From Bacteriovorax sp. (lineage in GTDB: Bacteria > Bdellovibrionota > Bacteriovoracia > Bacteriovoracales > Bacteriovoracaceae): a DNA stretch of 58,236 nucleotides. Location: the NCBI GenBank assembly GCA_014378525.1, contig JACMNL010000071.1, positions 1 through 58,236 on the forward strand. Reading direction: 5' to 3'. This document shows, in pieces, positions 26,656-35,324 of the stretch. The position numbers and the translations under genes were made by a program. The notes under the pieces are model-generated. The model had not been told where the DNA came from, made no database searches, and worked only from the letters and a program-made list of their open reading frames with translations. Numbering within the stretch: the stretch's first letter is position 1; every line of letters starts with the position of its first letter.

Positions 26656-26993
26656 TCTAATATAAAAATATCACGTAGAAAACAGTCGGATATAGGTGCA
26701 TTGTTGCACCTATCATACCGATTTTTTTTCAACTTACACTTCCTTACAATATGCCCCTATGATGTTGTTCAAAGAATACTATGAGTTAGCTTCAAGAGTA
26801 TTTTCATACACTATAAAAAGCACCATATGCTTTATTTATATGCCGGAAAAAAAAGCAATTTGTACCATTTATTTTAATTTGCAGAATGAACGAAATCTAT
26901 GTCATGATTTTATTAGACCCTTCGTATTCCTCAAGGAAATCAGGAAGTGAGCCTAGGAATAGGAAGGTGGTAACAAATAGTGCAGGAGGTACT
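26656..26993 (+). other. clpX-lon intergenic region
   Basis: This stretch of about 340 bases is very A/T-rich. It contains a small inverted repeat AAAGCA/TGCTTT (26817-26833) and the AGGAGG site for lon at its right end. A frame at 26696-26950 is open, but it has cysteine- and aromatic-rich, non-conserved content and no ribosome site, so I do not call it a gene. The lon promoter must lie here, but I see no convincing heat-shock consensus. Confidence 0.5.
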
Positions 26994-29408
26994 ATGTCTC
27001 AAGGTTCTTCAGATTCTAAAAAGTTCCCATTATTACCCCTAAGGGACATGATCATTTTCCCGCACATGGTAGTACCTCTCTTTGTGGGAAGAGAAAAATC
27101 CATCTCTGCTCTTGAAGAAGCGCAAAGAAACAACAACGAAATCTTTCTAGTCACTCAGAGAGATGCATCAGTTCTAAATCCAGATAGAGAAGATATTTAT
27201 GAAACAGGTGTTGTAGTAAACATCATTCAAATGCTTCGTCTTCCAGATAACACTGTAAAGGTGCTTATCGAAGGAAAATATCGCGCAAAAATCAAAACTT
27301 TTGAATCGGGTAGCGAAGGCTACTTTGCTGAAGTCGAGAAATGCGTATCAGAAACGAAGGACCCAGTTACTCTTGAAGCTACCATCAGAAGCATCAAAGG
27401 AATCTTTGAACAGTATGTGAAGCTAAATAAGAGAATTCCGCCTGAACTTTTGATGAGCATTTCTTCGATTACGGATCCTTCCCGTTTAGCAGACATCATG
27501 GTGGCTCATTTAACTATGAAGATCGCAGAGAAGCAGGAAATCCTTGAAGCTGTTGAAGTAGGAAGAAGACTAGAACTACTACTTGAAAAAATGCAAGGTG
27601 AAATCGAAATTATCAACGTTGAAAGACGAATCCGTACTCGTGTAAAAACGCAAATGGAAAAGTCGCAGAAAGAATACTATTTGAATGAGCAGATGAATGC
27701 GATTCAAAAAGAGCTTGGCCAGAAAGATGACGGCAAAACTGATATCCAGGAAATGGAAGAGAAGTTAGCTGCTAAAAAAATGCCGGAAGAAGCTCGCGAG
27801 AAAACTGCGAAAGAAATTAAAAAACTTAAATCAATGTCTCCAATGTCAGCTGAATCAGCTGTTGTTAGAAACTATGTTGACTGGATGCTTTCACTTCCAT
27901 GGGATGAATATACTACTGACAATAATTCCGTAGCGAGAGCGAAGGAAATATTAGACGACCACCATTATGGTATGAAAGATGTTAAAGAAAGAATCACAGA
28001 ATATCTTGCTGTTCGTTCACTTCTAAAAGGTGAAGGAAAAGGAACTATTCTTTGTCTATCTGGTCCTCCGGGAGTTGGTAAGACATCTATTGCGAAGTCT
28101 CTTGCTGAATCTCTTGGAAGAAGTTTTCAACGTATCGCTCTTGGTGGTGTACGTGATGAATCTGAAATCCGCGGGCACAGAAGAACTTACGTTGGAGCAA
28201 TGCCAGGGAAGATCATGATGGCCATGAAAAAGGCCGGAACATCGAATCCACTTATTCTTTTAGATGAGATCGATAAAATGTCATCTGATATGCGAGGTGA
28301 CCCTTCAGCAGCAATGCTTGAAGTATTGGATCCTGAGCAAAACAAAAACTTTGCCGATCACTATATCGAAGTTGAATACGATCTTTCGAAAGTTATGTTC
28401 GTAATGACAGCTAACGATTTAGGAAAAATCCCGGGTCCACTAAGAGACCGTATGGAGATCATCCATTTATCTGGTTACACTCCACAGGAGAAACTGGAAA
28501 TTGGGAAACGTTATTTACTTAAAAAAGCAGTGGCTGCTAACGGCTTAACTGAGCACGAAGTACAAATTGGCGATTCATGTATGACTGATATCATCCGTGG
28601 CTGGTCAAAAGAAGCTGGTGTTCGTGAGTTCGAAAGACAACTGAACACTGTCGTAAGAAAAATCGCTACTGAAGTTGTTACAAAAGAAATCCCGGCTGGA
28701 AAAAAATTCAATGTAACTTCTAAACAACTTTCTAAATATCTTGGGCCACGTCGTTTTGACAGCACAGATATTGAGTCAGGTTCACAAGTTGGTCTGGTAA
28801 ACGGATTAGCATGGACCTCAGTTGGTGGTGAACTACTTCACATTGAAGTTGTGACCGTAGAAGGAAACGGAAAAATCCAGATCACTGGTAAGCTGGGTGA
28901 AGTAATGCAGGAGTCGGCAAAAGCAGCTCTTTCTTACGTGAGAGCAATCTCTCCTAAACTTGGAATCAGTGCTGAATGGTATACAAAAAATGATATCCAT
29001 ATCCACGTACCGGAAGGAGCTACGCCGAAAGACGGGCCATCTGCAGGTGTGACAATGGTAACAGCTCTGACTTCAGCTATTACAGGAATCGCAGTTCGCC
29101 AGAACGTAGCAATGACTGGAGAAGTAACAATCAGAGGACGTGTACTGCCAATCGGTGGATTAAAAGAAAAACTTTTAGCTGCAAAACACGCAGGTGTTAA
29201 AACAGTTATTATCCCGGCAAGAAACGTAAAAGACTTAGCTGAGATCCCTGAAGAAATCCAGTCAGGATTAGACATCCATCCGTGTGAGCACGTAGATCAG
29301 GTTTTAAAACTTGCTCTGGACCTTACTCAGCCGGAAAAATTCCTTCTACCAGTTTCTCCAAACCTTACGGTTGTGGAAGGAGCAAGAGGAATGGAAGTAG
29401 CAAATTAA
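26994..29408 (+). CDS. lon: ATP-dependent Lon protease
   Basis: Lon is a homo-hexameric AAA+ serine protease that degrades damaged and regulatory proteins. The N-terminal substrate domain begins FPLLPLRDMIIFPHMVVPLF. Walker A is GPPGVGKT at 357-364, followed by RSFQRIALGGVRDESEIRGH. The catalytic Ser683 lies in KDGPSAGVTM, and the partner Lys is in the GGLKEKLLAA region about 43 residues later. Start ATG 26994 follows AGGAGG by four bases; an open frame extends upstream to 26886 but lacks a ribosome site. The resulting 804 residues fit LonA. Confidence 0.96.
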   Translation: MSQGSSDSKKFPLLPLRDMIIFPHMVVPLFVGREKSISALEEAQRNNNEIFLVTQRDASVLNPDREDIYETGVVVNIIQMLRLPDNTVKVLIEGKYRAKIKTFESGSEGYFAEVEKCVSETKDPVTLEATIRSIKGIFEQYVKLNKRIPPELLMSISSITDPSRLADIMVAHLTMKIAEKQEILEAVEVGRRLELLLEKMQGEIEIINVERRIRTRVKTQMEKSQKEYYLNEQMNAIQKELGQKDDGKTDIQEMEEKLAAKKMPEEAREKTAKEIKKLKSMSPMSAESAVVRNYVDWMLSLPWDEYTTDNNSVARAKEILDDHHYGMKDVKERITEYLAVRSLLKGEGKGTILCLSGPPGVGKTSIAKSLAESLGRSFQRIALGGVRDESEIRGHRRTYVGAMPGKIMMAMKKAGTSNPLILLDEIDKMSSDMRGDPSAAMLEVLDPEQNKNFADHYIEVEYDLSKVMFVMTANDLGKIPGPLRDRMEIIHLSGYTPQEKLEIGKRYLLKKAVAANGLTEHEVQIGDSCMTDIIRGWSKEAGVREFERQLNTVVRKIATEVVTKEIPAGKKFNVTSKQLSKYLGPRRFDSTDIESGSQVGLVNGLAWTSVGGELLHIEVVTVEGNGKIQITGKLGEVMQESAKAALSYVRAISPKLGISAEWYTKNDIHIHVPEGATPKDGPSAGVTMVTALTSAITGIAVRQNVAMTGEVTIRGRVLPIGGLKEKLLAAKHAGVKTVIIPARNVKDLAEIPEEIQSGLDIHPCEHVDQVLKLALDLTQPEKFLLPVSPNLTVVEGARGMEVAN

Positions 29409-29437
29409 AATTATTATCTGAAAATTTTTTTATACTA

Positions 29438-29463
29438 GACCCTCGAAAGAGGGTCTTTTTTTT
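29438..29463 (+). terminator. Intrinsic terminator after lon
   Basis: GACCCTC pairs with GAGGGTC around a GAAA tetraloop, followed by eight Ts. Confidence 0.93.
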
Positions 29464-29496
29464 GCTATTTTTTAGAATTACCCTCAATATATAAAT

Positions 29497-31749
29497 ATGG
29501 CCCAAATCATTATTGTTAACGAAGATAAAGACTTCTCACGTGTGTTACAGAAAAAAATCGTACAGAAGTATGGATTGGAATCTGTAATCTTTCATGACGT
29601 TGCCCAGGCCACTTCAATGATTGGATTATTACCTGAAATCCAAATGATCATTTCTTCAGAATCAATCCATAAAAAGCTTTGTGACTATTTAATAAAAAGT
29701 AGTAGTGATGAAGATGCAGTTGAGATAAAAGTTCTTGTGATCGGGAGTGGGAAATCGCTCTATCCATTTCTATCAACAGTTCCTTCAACTCTTGCAATTG
29801 ATAAACTAATTCATCATACAGGTTTTGTTCTGAATCTAGAGGAAGCTCCTGGTTGGGATGCCGCTGCTGAAGCTCAGGCTATTAAAGAAGCTGAACTTAA
29901 AGCAGAACAGGAAAGAGAAGCTGAAATACAAGCAGCAAGAATTGTAGAAGCTGAAATAAAGGCAGCCGAGCAAAGGGCTGCAGATTTAAAAGCAGCACAG
30001 CTAAAAGCACTTCAGGATAAAGCAAACCAGGCCAAAGCAGCTCAAATTAAGCTGGCCCAGGAGAAAGTTGCTGAAGCTGCAGCAATCAAAGAAAAGGAAG
30101 CGCAGGAAAAAGCCGTTCTTGAAAAAATAGCTCAGGAAAAACTGGTACAGGTTAAAGCAGCTCAAGAAAAAGCAGCTCAGGAAAAACTAGCGCTACGAAA
30201 AGAAGCTGTGGAAAAAATCGAGCTGGAAAGAGCTGCCCGTGAAAAAATTATTCAGGAAAATCTTGCACAAAAAAAAGCGGCAGAAGAAAAAGAAGCTCAG
30301 GAAAAAGCAGCGCTGGAATTAATTGCACAGGAAAAAGCAGCACAGGAAGCAGCAGAAAAAGAAAAAATTCTGAAGGAAAAAGTGGCCAGAGCAAAAGCTG
30401 CTCAAGGGAAAGCCATTGCGCAAAAAATTGAAAAAGCAAAAGAAACAAAATTCAAAGCCGCTCTGGAGAATGAAGCTAATCTTAAAATTGCTCATGAAAA
30501 AGCAACTGAAGAAAAAATAGCCCAGGAAAAGCTCGCAGAAAAAAAAGCAGCTGAAGTAAAAGCTTTAAAAGAAAAAACGGCTGAGTTAAAAGCAATCCGT
30601 GAAAAAGCAGCACAGGATAAAGCTGCCGAATTAATAGCAGCAAAAGAGAAAGCAGCTGAAGTCGAAAAAGATGATGATGAAGATCAGAAGACAACAGTAT
30701 TTAAAATGCCGAAACTTTCGCCAGATAATTCAGAAGAGCAGATTAAAAGTGATTATGTAGCGATTAATACCAAGTTTCTGGTTCATCTGGATATGCTGGA
30801 AAATAAGTTTAATCTTTTTTCCCGAATAAAAAAAGATGATGGTTTTAAGTATAATATAAAGATTGCTGCAAATTCAAAAATGTCGAAAGTTGATATCGGC
30901 CGGATAATTATGCGCGGTGGAAAAGATCTTTATGTTAAAAGTGATGACTACCCGGTTGCCAGTGAATATTTCACCATTCCATTTCTGCAAAGATTTAAAG
31001 ATCCGACCTTGTCTCAAGTTGAGCGCATGGTACTTAACTCTGACAGCTACGATATTCTTCTGGATGTTTTCAAAGAATCATCGTTCACAAAATATACTAT
31101 TGAGCTCATTAAAGAGCTGGTTAAATCAATTGATGTGCTTTTAAATTTACCAAATCCGATTGAAGGTTACTTCAATATATTGAAGCAAAAAAGCTTATCC
31201 TATGGGTACTGTCACAGTTATCTGACTGGTCTGCTAATTTTTAAAACCATAGAAAATTTTACCTGGAAAAAAGACCAATCGAAAAATAAAATTTTATACC
31301 TGGCACTTTTTCACGACCTGTCCCTTAACAACAACAGATTAATTGAAGCCCACCATAATCTTACGCATGAAATGCCAAAATTAACTGAAGCAGAAAAACA
31401 TATTCTCAATGTACATGCTGAAGCTTCGGCCAGCATCCTGGAGAAAATTGTCAGGGCACCTAAGGAGCTTACAGTTTTAATCCGCGAGCATCACGGCTTG
31501 AAACAGGGCAACGGATTTTTAGAAACATTGAGCCTCAGTATCTCGCCTTTAAGCATGGCCTTCATGGTGACAGAGGAGTTTGTAACGAGTTACCTGAATC
31601 TTTGGAATTCTTCTGATAAAGAAAATGTTCACGAATTTGTGAGGACCTATCCTGATGAAGTTTTTAAAACCTTGGCTTTGAAATATGACAGACTGACTTA
31701 TATGGATGTCGTAGCAGAATTAATGAAACTAATAAGCGGGCTTAAGTAA
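29497..31749 (+). CDS. Receiver-like/long coiled-coil/HD-domain protein
   Basis: Residues 1-115 look like a response-regulator receiver fold (IIIVNEDKDF, LPEIQMIISSE, IKVLVIGSG). The phospho-accepting Asp is replaced by Ser53, so it is probably not phosphorylated normally. Residues about 128-388 are an unbroken Ala/Lys/Glu repeat (EKAAQEKLA style) that must form a long helix or coiled coil. An acidic linker follows (KDDDEDQK). The C-terminal 340 residues include His606-Asp607 in LALFHDL, HAEASASIL and REHHGLKQGNG, resembling an HD or degenerate HD-GYP phosphohydrolase. Cyclic-nucleotide signalling is possible. There is no clear Shine-Dalgarno, but Met1 starts the receiver fold exactly. Confidence 0.68.
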   Translation: MAQIIIVNEDKDFSRVLQKKIVQKYGLESVIFHDVAQATSMIGLLPEIQMIISSESIHKKLCDYLIKSSSDEDAVEIKVLVIGSGKSLYPFLSTVPSTLAIDKLIHHTGFVLNLEEAPGWDAAAEAQAIKEAELKAEQEREAEIQAARIVEAEIKAAEQRAADLKAAQLKALQDKANQAKAAQIKLAQEKVAEAAAIKEKEAQEKAVLEKIAQEKLVQVKAAQEKAAQEKLALRKEAVEKIELERAAREKIIQENLAQKKAAEEKEAQEKAALELIAQEKAAQEAAEKEKILKEKVARAKAAQGKAIAQKIEKAKETKFKAALENEANLKIAHEKATEEKIAQEKLAEKKAAEVKALKEKTAELKAIREKAAQDKAAELIAAKEKAAEVEKDDDEDQKTTVFKMPKLSPDNSEEQIKSDYVAINTKFLVHLDMLENKFNLFSRIKKDDGFKYNIKIAANSKMSKVDIGRIIMRGGKDLYVKSDDYPVASEYFTIPFLQRFKDPTLSQVERMVLNSDSYDILLDVFKESSFTKYTIELIKELVKSIDVLLNLPNPIEGYFNILKQKSLSYGYCHSYLTGLLIFKTIENFTWKKDQSKNKILYLALFHDLSLNNNRLIEAHHNLTHEMPKLTEAEKHILNVHAEASASILEKIVRAPKELTVLIREHHGLKQGNGFLETLSLSISPLSMAFMVTEEFVTSYLNLWNSSDKENVHEFVRTYPDEVFKTLALKYDRLTYMDVVAELMKLISGLK

Positions 31750-31773
31750 CAAGGCCCGCTTATTATCAAAATC

Positions 31774-32106
31774 TTATAGAGAAACAGTACATTCTAAATA
31801 AGTGCTGGCATCATTTCCTCTGTGGTCCAGAAGAATTTTAGAAATAGAAACTTCAACCTGATCAATATCGTTAGCTTTAATATTTAAAAATTTTGTTCCA
31901 CCATTTAAGTAAAATGGAGCTCTCATCGATTGAGTTGCTGCAATCTCTCCAGTTGAATCATTGATCACGATTCCATTTGCTGAGTTAAGAAGACCGAAAC
32001 CTTCTGAAGTTGCTGATACGAAATCTTCTCTTGTTTCAGCTGTCACTATACATTTTTGTAAACCGGATTTTCCTTCATATTTTCCAGCTGGAAGAATATT
32101 TTTCAT
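31774..32106 (-). CDS. Small protein, signal-less paralogue of the 42928-43365 protein
   Basis: This 110-residue frame opens with ILPAGKYEGKSGLQKCIV and ends YLECTVSL. The secreted protein at 42928-43365 has LPIGTYQGQDDAGNSCNVV and ends ESVECVVNL, so the two look like distant relatives with two conserved cysteines. This copy lacks a signal peptide and has no ribosome site. A signal-like frame lies immediately upstream in another reading frame, stopping at the overlapping ATGA. It may be a decayed gene or one joined by a frameshift. The function is unknown. Confidence 0.5.
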   Translation of the reverse strand: MKNILPAGKYEGKSGLQKCIVTAETREDFVSATSEGFGLLNSANGIVINDSTGEIAATQSMRAPFYLNGGTKFLNIKANDIDQVEVSISKILLDHRGNDASTYLECTVSL

Positions 32107-32204
32107 TGCACAAAGAGTTCAATTTGATTAAGCGATAAGTTTTGTTGTGATCTATCGCAAAAAAACAACCAGACAAGCACAGAGAGGATCAAATACTTCT
32201 TTAC
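32103..32204 (-). pseudogene. Possible detached signal-peptide remnant upstream of the 110-residue gene
   Basis: Reading the minus strand from 32204, the frame gives VKKYLILSVLVWLFFCD, then LSLNQIELFVQ and a stop overlapping the next ATG. This looks like a lipoprotein signal, but its first codon is GTA where GTG or ATG would be expected. An in-frame TTG lies at 32192. It suggests a lost start plus a frameshift in an ancestral secreted protein. Confidence 0.35.
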
Positions 32205-32295
32205 GTAGTTCGCATGGCCTAGAGTTAACTTGTTAAAATAAGGAATAAGTTTTCAAAGGGAAAAGAGATTTTTCTGTATATATTATTTTTTTAAA

Positions 32296-32324
32296 TTGAC
32301 AGACTTAGGTCACTTTATTATCTT
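32296..32324 (+). promoter_or_regulatory. Promoter of tRNA-Val
   Basis: TTGACA (32296-32301) is separated by 17 bases from TATCTT (32319-32324), about 24 bases before the tRNA 5' end. This is a good sigma70-type match. Confidence 0.7.
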
Positions 32325-32347
32325 CAACAGCACTAAAGAAATACAGT

Positions 32348-32423
32348 GGGAGTTTAGCTCAGCTGGTAGAGCGCTACCCTTACAAGGTAGATGCCGGGGG
32401 TTCGAGCCCCTCAACTCCCACCA
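32348..32423 (+). tRNA. tRNA-Val (anticodon TAC)
   Basis: A complete 76-base cloverleaf is visible. The acceptor GGGAGTT (32348-32354) pairs with AACTCCC (32413-32419). The D-stem is GCTC/GAGC, and the anticodon stem CTACC/GGTAG encloses CTTACAA with anticodon TAC at 32381-32383. The T-arm is GGGGG-TTCGAGC-CCCTC, and the 3' CCA is encoded. It reads the GUN valine codons, mainly GUA and GUG. A T-run follows as a likely terminator. Confidence 0.97.
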
Positions 32424-32441
32424 TTTTTTTTGTCATTTTTA

Positions 32442-33020
32442 TTAAATCCCAATTAAATTTTTCTTAATCAACCTGATCGCCATCGCGAGTAGAATCGTTC
32501 CAAAAAATTTACGTAGAATAATACTTCCAGTAACACCAATCTTTCTATTGATGAAGTCCGACGACTTTAAAACCCCGTAAACAAAAATCAAATTGAGTAC
32601 GATCCCCAGCATGATATTTATTTTATGAAATTCAGAGTTAAGTGAAATGAGCGTTGTCATAGAGCCCGCGCCTGCGATCAATGGGAAGGCCAGAGGCACG
32701 ATCGGGGAGGTGTCTTCGAGTTGCGGGTCATGTTTAAAGATCTGGATGTTTAAAACCATCTCCAGCCCTAAAAAGAACATGATCAATCCACCGGCCACGG
32801 CAAAAGACTGGAAGTCCACTCCGAACAGATCAAGAATTGATTCCCCGATAAATAAAAACGCAAAAAGTAGTATTCCTGAAACCAGGGTGATCTTCAGTGA
32901 GTCGAGTTTTTTAAACTTCTTTTTCAGGTCAATAATGAAGGGCAGGGCCCCCATGATATCGATGACGGAAAAGAGAATAAGCGTTACGGAGATGAGTTCT
33001 TTGAAATTGATTGTATTCAT
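32442..33020 (-). CDS. MarC-family (UPF0056) inner-membrane protein
   Basis: This 192-residue protein has six hydrophobic helices. Family signatures are LFSVIDIMGALPFIIDL near the N-terminus, FQSFAVAGGLIMFFLGLEM and PLAFPLIAGAGSMTTLI. MarC-type proteins are multi-pass membrane proteins of unclear function; a proposed drug-resistance role was not upheld in E. coli. It is transcribed alone, convergent to the tRNA gene. Confidence 0.88.
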   Translation of the reverse strand: MNTINFKELISVTLILFSVIDIMGALPFIIDLKKKFKKLDSLKITLVSGILLFAFLFIGESILDLFGVDFQSFAVAGGLIMFFLGLEMVLNIQIFKHDPQLEDTSPIVPLAFPLIAGAGSMTTLISLNSEFHKINIMLGIVLNLIFVYGVLKSSDFINRKIGVTGSIILRKFFGTILLAMAIRLIKKNLIGI

Positions 33021-33188
33021 CCTCTAAGCTTATCAATTCCTATAAAAAATACAACGACTTCAATTAGTTCACCTAACGATCAGGCTTTCTGGTATCAACC
33101 TCGAAACATTTCAAGTCCCGGGGGGGATGATTAAATAAGACGTCGGCAGCTCCGAATGAAGCGGCAGGCACTTGTTTAGAAAGTTCAC

Positions 33189-33283
33189 AGGCCTTTGAGC
33201 AGCAGGTAAGTTTTACAATATCAGCAATGGGAACCAATCATTGCTGATAAGGTAAAGACATCTATTGTTCAAGGCCTTTTTTA
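33189..33283 (+). promoter_or_regulatory. Attenuator-like leader upstream of the App1-type phosphatase
   Basis: AGGCCTTTGA (33189-33198) can pair, with one bulge, with TCAAGGCCT (33269-33277), which is followed directly by TTTTTT, a terminator shape. Inside sits a perfect ten-pair hairpin ATCAGCAATG/CATTGCTGAT (33220-33229 and 33239-33248). The T-run ends only a few bases before the GGAG site (33287-33290) of the next gene. The 33100-33188 segment upstream is G+C-rich and could be a sensing domain. No known riboswitch class is recognised. A separate small RNA ending here is the alternative. Confidence 0.45.
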
Positions 33284-33295
33284 TTTGGAGCAGCT

Positions 33296-34063
33296 ATGAA
33301 ATCAAAATTCTTATTTTATGCATTTTTAATGATGATATCAGTACAAAGTCTTCAGGCAAAAACTCTGATCGTCAGTGATGTTGATGACACAATTAAAATG
33401 ACAGATGTTCTTGGCAAAAAAATTGATGTTGTTCTTCACGGAATTTTTAAAGAAACAGCATTTGCAGGAATGAGTGAACTTTATCAGGTACTGGCAAAAG
33501 AAGATACGACCATTTATTACGTGAGCGGGTCTCCAAAAATAATTAAATTCAGAGTCAGCGATTTTCTTGAGGATAATAAATTTCCTCAAAGAAAAAATAT
33601 GGTTTTAAAAAATAAGACAAGTGACGATACTTATTCTTTTAAAGTTTCAGCGATCAGAGAGCTTATAAACAAGATCCACCCGGATAAGATGATTCTTATT
33701 GGGGACGATACTGAACATGATTCTGAAGTTTACACAACGATTTCACAGGAAAATCCAGGCATCGTTAATGGAATTTATATTCGTGCAGTTCAGAACAAAA
33801 CAGTTGTTCACCAGAATTTTTTCTCAGCAGTTGAGATTGCGGGTTCAGAACTCTTGAAAGGAAATTTAACCGATAAGGATTTTACTTCTGTGAGCAATGG
33901 ATTTTTAAACCAGACACATAGAAGTGGTATCTCAATTAAAAAACGTTACTGCCCTGAAGAAGGCAGAGCTTATATTGCAGAACTTGAGCAAAATGTTGTT
34001 AATCAAACTGTGATTGATCTTCTCGAGAAGACCCAGTCAAAAATTATCACTAGTTGTAAATAG
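33296..34063 (+). CDS. Secreted App1-like phosphatase (DUF2183, HAD fold)
   Basis: A signal peptide (about 1-21, ending LQAK) precedes IVSDVDDTIKMTDV, the DxDxT nucleophile motif. YYVSGSP is the second motif, and LIGDDTEHDSEVY holds the metal-binding acidic residues. This set is that of the App1 family, whose yeast member is a phosphatidate phosphatase. The bacterial protein is probably exported to the periplasm or outside and removes phosphate from lipids or other esters. GGAG precedes the ATG by five bases. Cysteines near the C-terminus (KRYCPEEG and the final ITSCK) could form a disulfide. Confidence 0.85.
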   Translation: MKSKFLFYAFLMMISVQSLQAKTLIVSDVDDTIKMTDVLGKKIDVVLHGIFKETAFAGMSELYQVLAKEDTTIYYVSGSPKIIKFRVSDFLEDNKFPQRKNMVLKNKTSDDTYSFKVSAIRELINKIHPDKMILIGDDTEHDSEVYTTISQENPGIVNGIYIRAVQNKTVVHQNFFSAVEIAGSELLKGNLTDKDFTSVSNGFLNQTHRSGISIKKRYCPEEGRAYIAELEQNVVNQTVIDLLEKTQSKIITSCK

Positions 34064-34095
34064 CCTGGTTAAGGCAAAGGCCCAGGAAATAATAA

Positions 34096-34491
34096 TTATA
34101 TTTTTAAATGATCAGGTGTAAATGATAACGGCATGAGGTCTGAAAACTTCATGCTGGTTTCTTTACCGGCAACGTCGCCAATAATCACTTCCATTGTCGG
34201 ACTCGCGAACTCACTCATTACCTGACGGCACATTCCACACGGCGGCCATCCTTCTTTTGTATAGACATAAACTTTTTCAATCTGCATTTTTTTATCAGAC
34301 ACAGCTTTTAAAATCGCCACACGTTCAGCACAGATTGTACCTCCGTAACTTGCGTTCTCAACATTGCAGCCGGTATAGATAGTTCCATCGGACATTTGAA
34401 TCGCACTTCCAACCAGAGCTTTTGAGTAAGGAGAGTATGCATTTTTCGAAGCCTCTTCAGCTTTTTCGCGCAGGATTTTTTTGATGTCCAT
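34096..34491 (-). CDS. cdd: Cytidine deaminase
   Basis: This zinc enzyme deaminates cytidine and deoxycytidine to the uridine forms. CAERVAI carries the zinc Cys and catalytic Glu, and PPCGMCRQVM supplies the other two zinc cysteines. YSPYSKALVGSAI and GCNVENASYGGT bind substrate. At 131 residues it is the small tetrameric type. Its ATG overlaps the preceding gene's stop by one base (TAATG), and AAAGGGG sits upstream. It is the third gene of a nucleoside-salvage operon. Confidence 0.95.
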   Translation of the reverse strand: MDIKKILREKAEEASKNAYSPYSKALVGSAIQMSDGTIYTGCNVENASYGGTICAERVAILKAVSDKKMQIEKVYVYTKEGWPPCGMCRQVMSEFASPTMEVIIGDVAGKETSMKFSDLMPLSFTPDHLKI

Positions 34492-35324
34492 TATTTTACC
34501 CCTTTGAATTTTTCAATTGCTGTATTGAGAAGGTTGGTGAAGTTATCCATAACTTTTAATGCTTCATCTTTAATGTCTTCATGTTTTAAAGTCTGGTTCA
34601 CAATTCCTGCACCCATATTTGTGACACAAGAAATCCCGCAAACCTTTAAACCGATGTGATTGGCGATAATCACTTCGGGAATAGTGCTCATACCGACAAC
34701 ATCACCACCAAGAATTCTGATCATTTTAATTTCAGCAGGAGTTTCATAAGTCGGCCCCAGAACTCCGGCGTAAACACCTTTTTGAGTTTTGATTTTTAAT
34801 TCTGATCCTGCAGCCTCGATCAACTGAATAAGTTCAGGATTAAAAGCGCGGCTCATATCTGGAAAACGAGGTCCCATTGAATCATCGTTCGGGCCGACCA
34901 ATGGATTTCTGCCGGAAAGATTTATGTGATCAGTAAGGATCACTAAATCACCGGGAGCGTAACTTAAATTAACTCCGCCTGCTGCGTTCGTTAGAATCAC
35001 GATATCAACGCCGAGCTTCGCCATCATTCTCATCGGGAAAACAACGTCATCCATTTCGTGGCCTTCGTAAACGTGAAAGCGTCCCTGAAGTGCGACCACT
35101 TCAACACCTTTTACTGTTCCTAAAACTAGTTTTCCATCGTGACCTGGAACTGTTACTTTTTTAAAGTGAGGGATATCGTTATATGGGATAAGAGTTTTGT
35201 TTTCCATTTTATCGACGAAAGCTCCAAGACCCGATCCTAAAACCACTCCGATTTTTGGAGCGGTTTTTTTCACCGTGTGAATGTGAGCAACTGCTTTATC
35301 AATTTTTTGTTGTAGTGTTTCCAT
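34491..35324 (-). CDS. Purine-nucleoside phosphorylase (trimeric type)
   Basis: This 277-residue enzyme splits purine nucleosides with phosphate to base and (deoxy)ribose-1-phosphate. GVVLGSGLGAF binds phosphate, GRFHVYEGH carries the conserved His, and LTNAAGGVN and MGAGIVNQTL complete the trimeric PNP pattern, distinct from hexameric E. coli DeoD. Start and stop codons overlap both neighbours by one base, so translation is coupled with deoA and cdd. Confidence 0.93.
   Translation of the reverse strand: METLQQKIDKAVAHIHTVKKTAPKIGVVLGSGLGAFVDKMENKTLIPYNDIPHFKKVTVPGHDGKLVLGTVKGVEVVALQGRFHVYEGHEMDDVVFPMRMMAKLGVDIVILTNAAGGVNLSYAPGDLVILTDHINLSGRNPLVGPNDDSMGPRFPDMSRAFNPELIQLIEAAGSELKIKTQKGVYAGVLGPTYETPAEIKMIRILGGDVVGMSTIPEVIIANHIGLKVCGISCVTNMGAGIVNQTLKHEDIKDEALKVMDNFTNLLNTAIEKFKGVK

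Noticed and set aside
26696-26950. An 84-codon open frame between clpX and lon
   Set aside because: It has no ribosome site, odd composition (many Cys, Tyr, Phe, His) and overlaps the upstream extension of lon; it looks like chance in A/T-rich DNA.
26886-26993. Extending lon upstream by 36 codons
   Set aside because: The perfect AGGAGG before ATG 26994 and the family start at FPLLPLRD argue for the shorter protein.
28934-29275. Antisense frames inside lon
   Set aside because: They are shadows of a strongly conserved gene with no start signals.
29881-30665. Non-coding tandem repeat or mobile element
   Set aside because: The repetition is codon-level Ala/Lys/Glu periodicity inside one open frame, with varied codons, not an element with ends.
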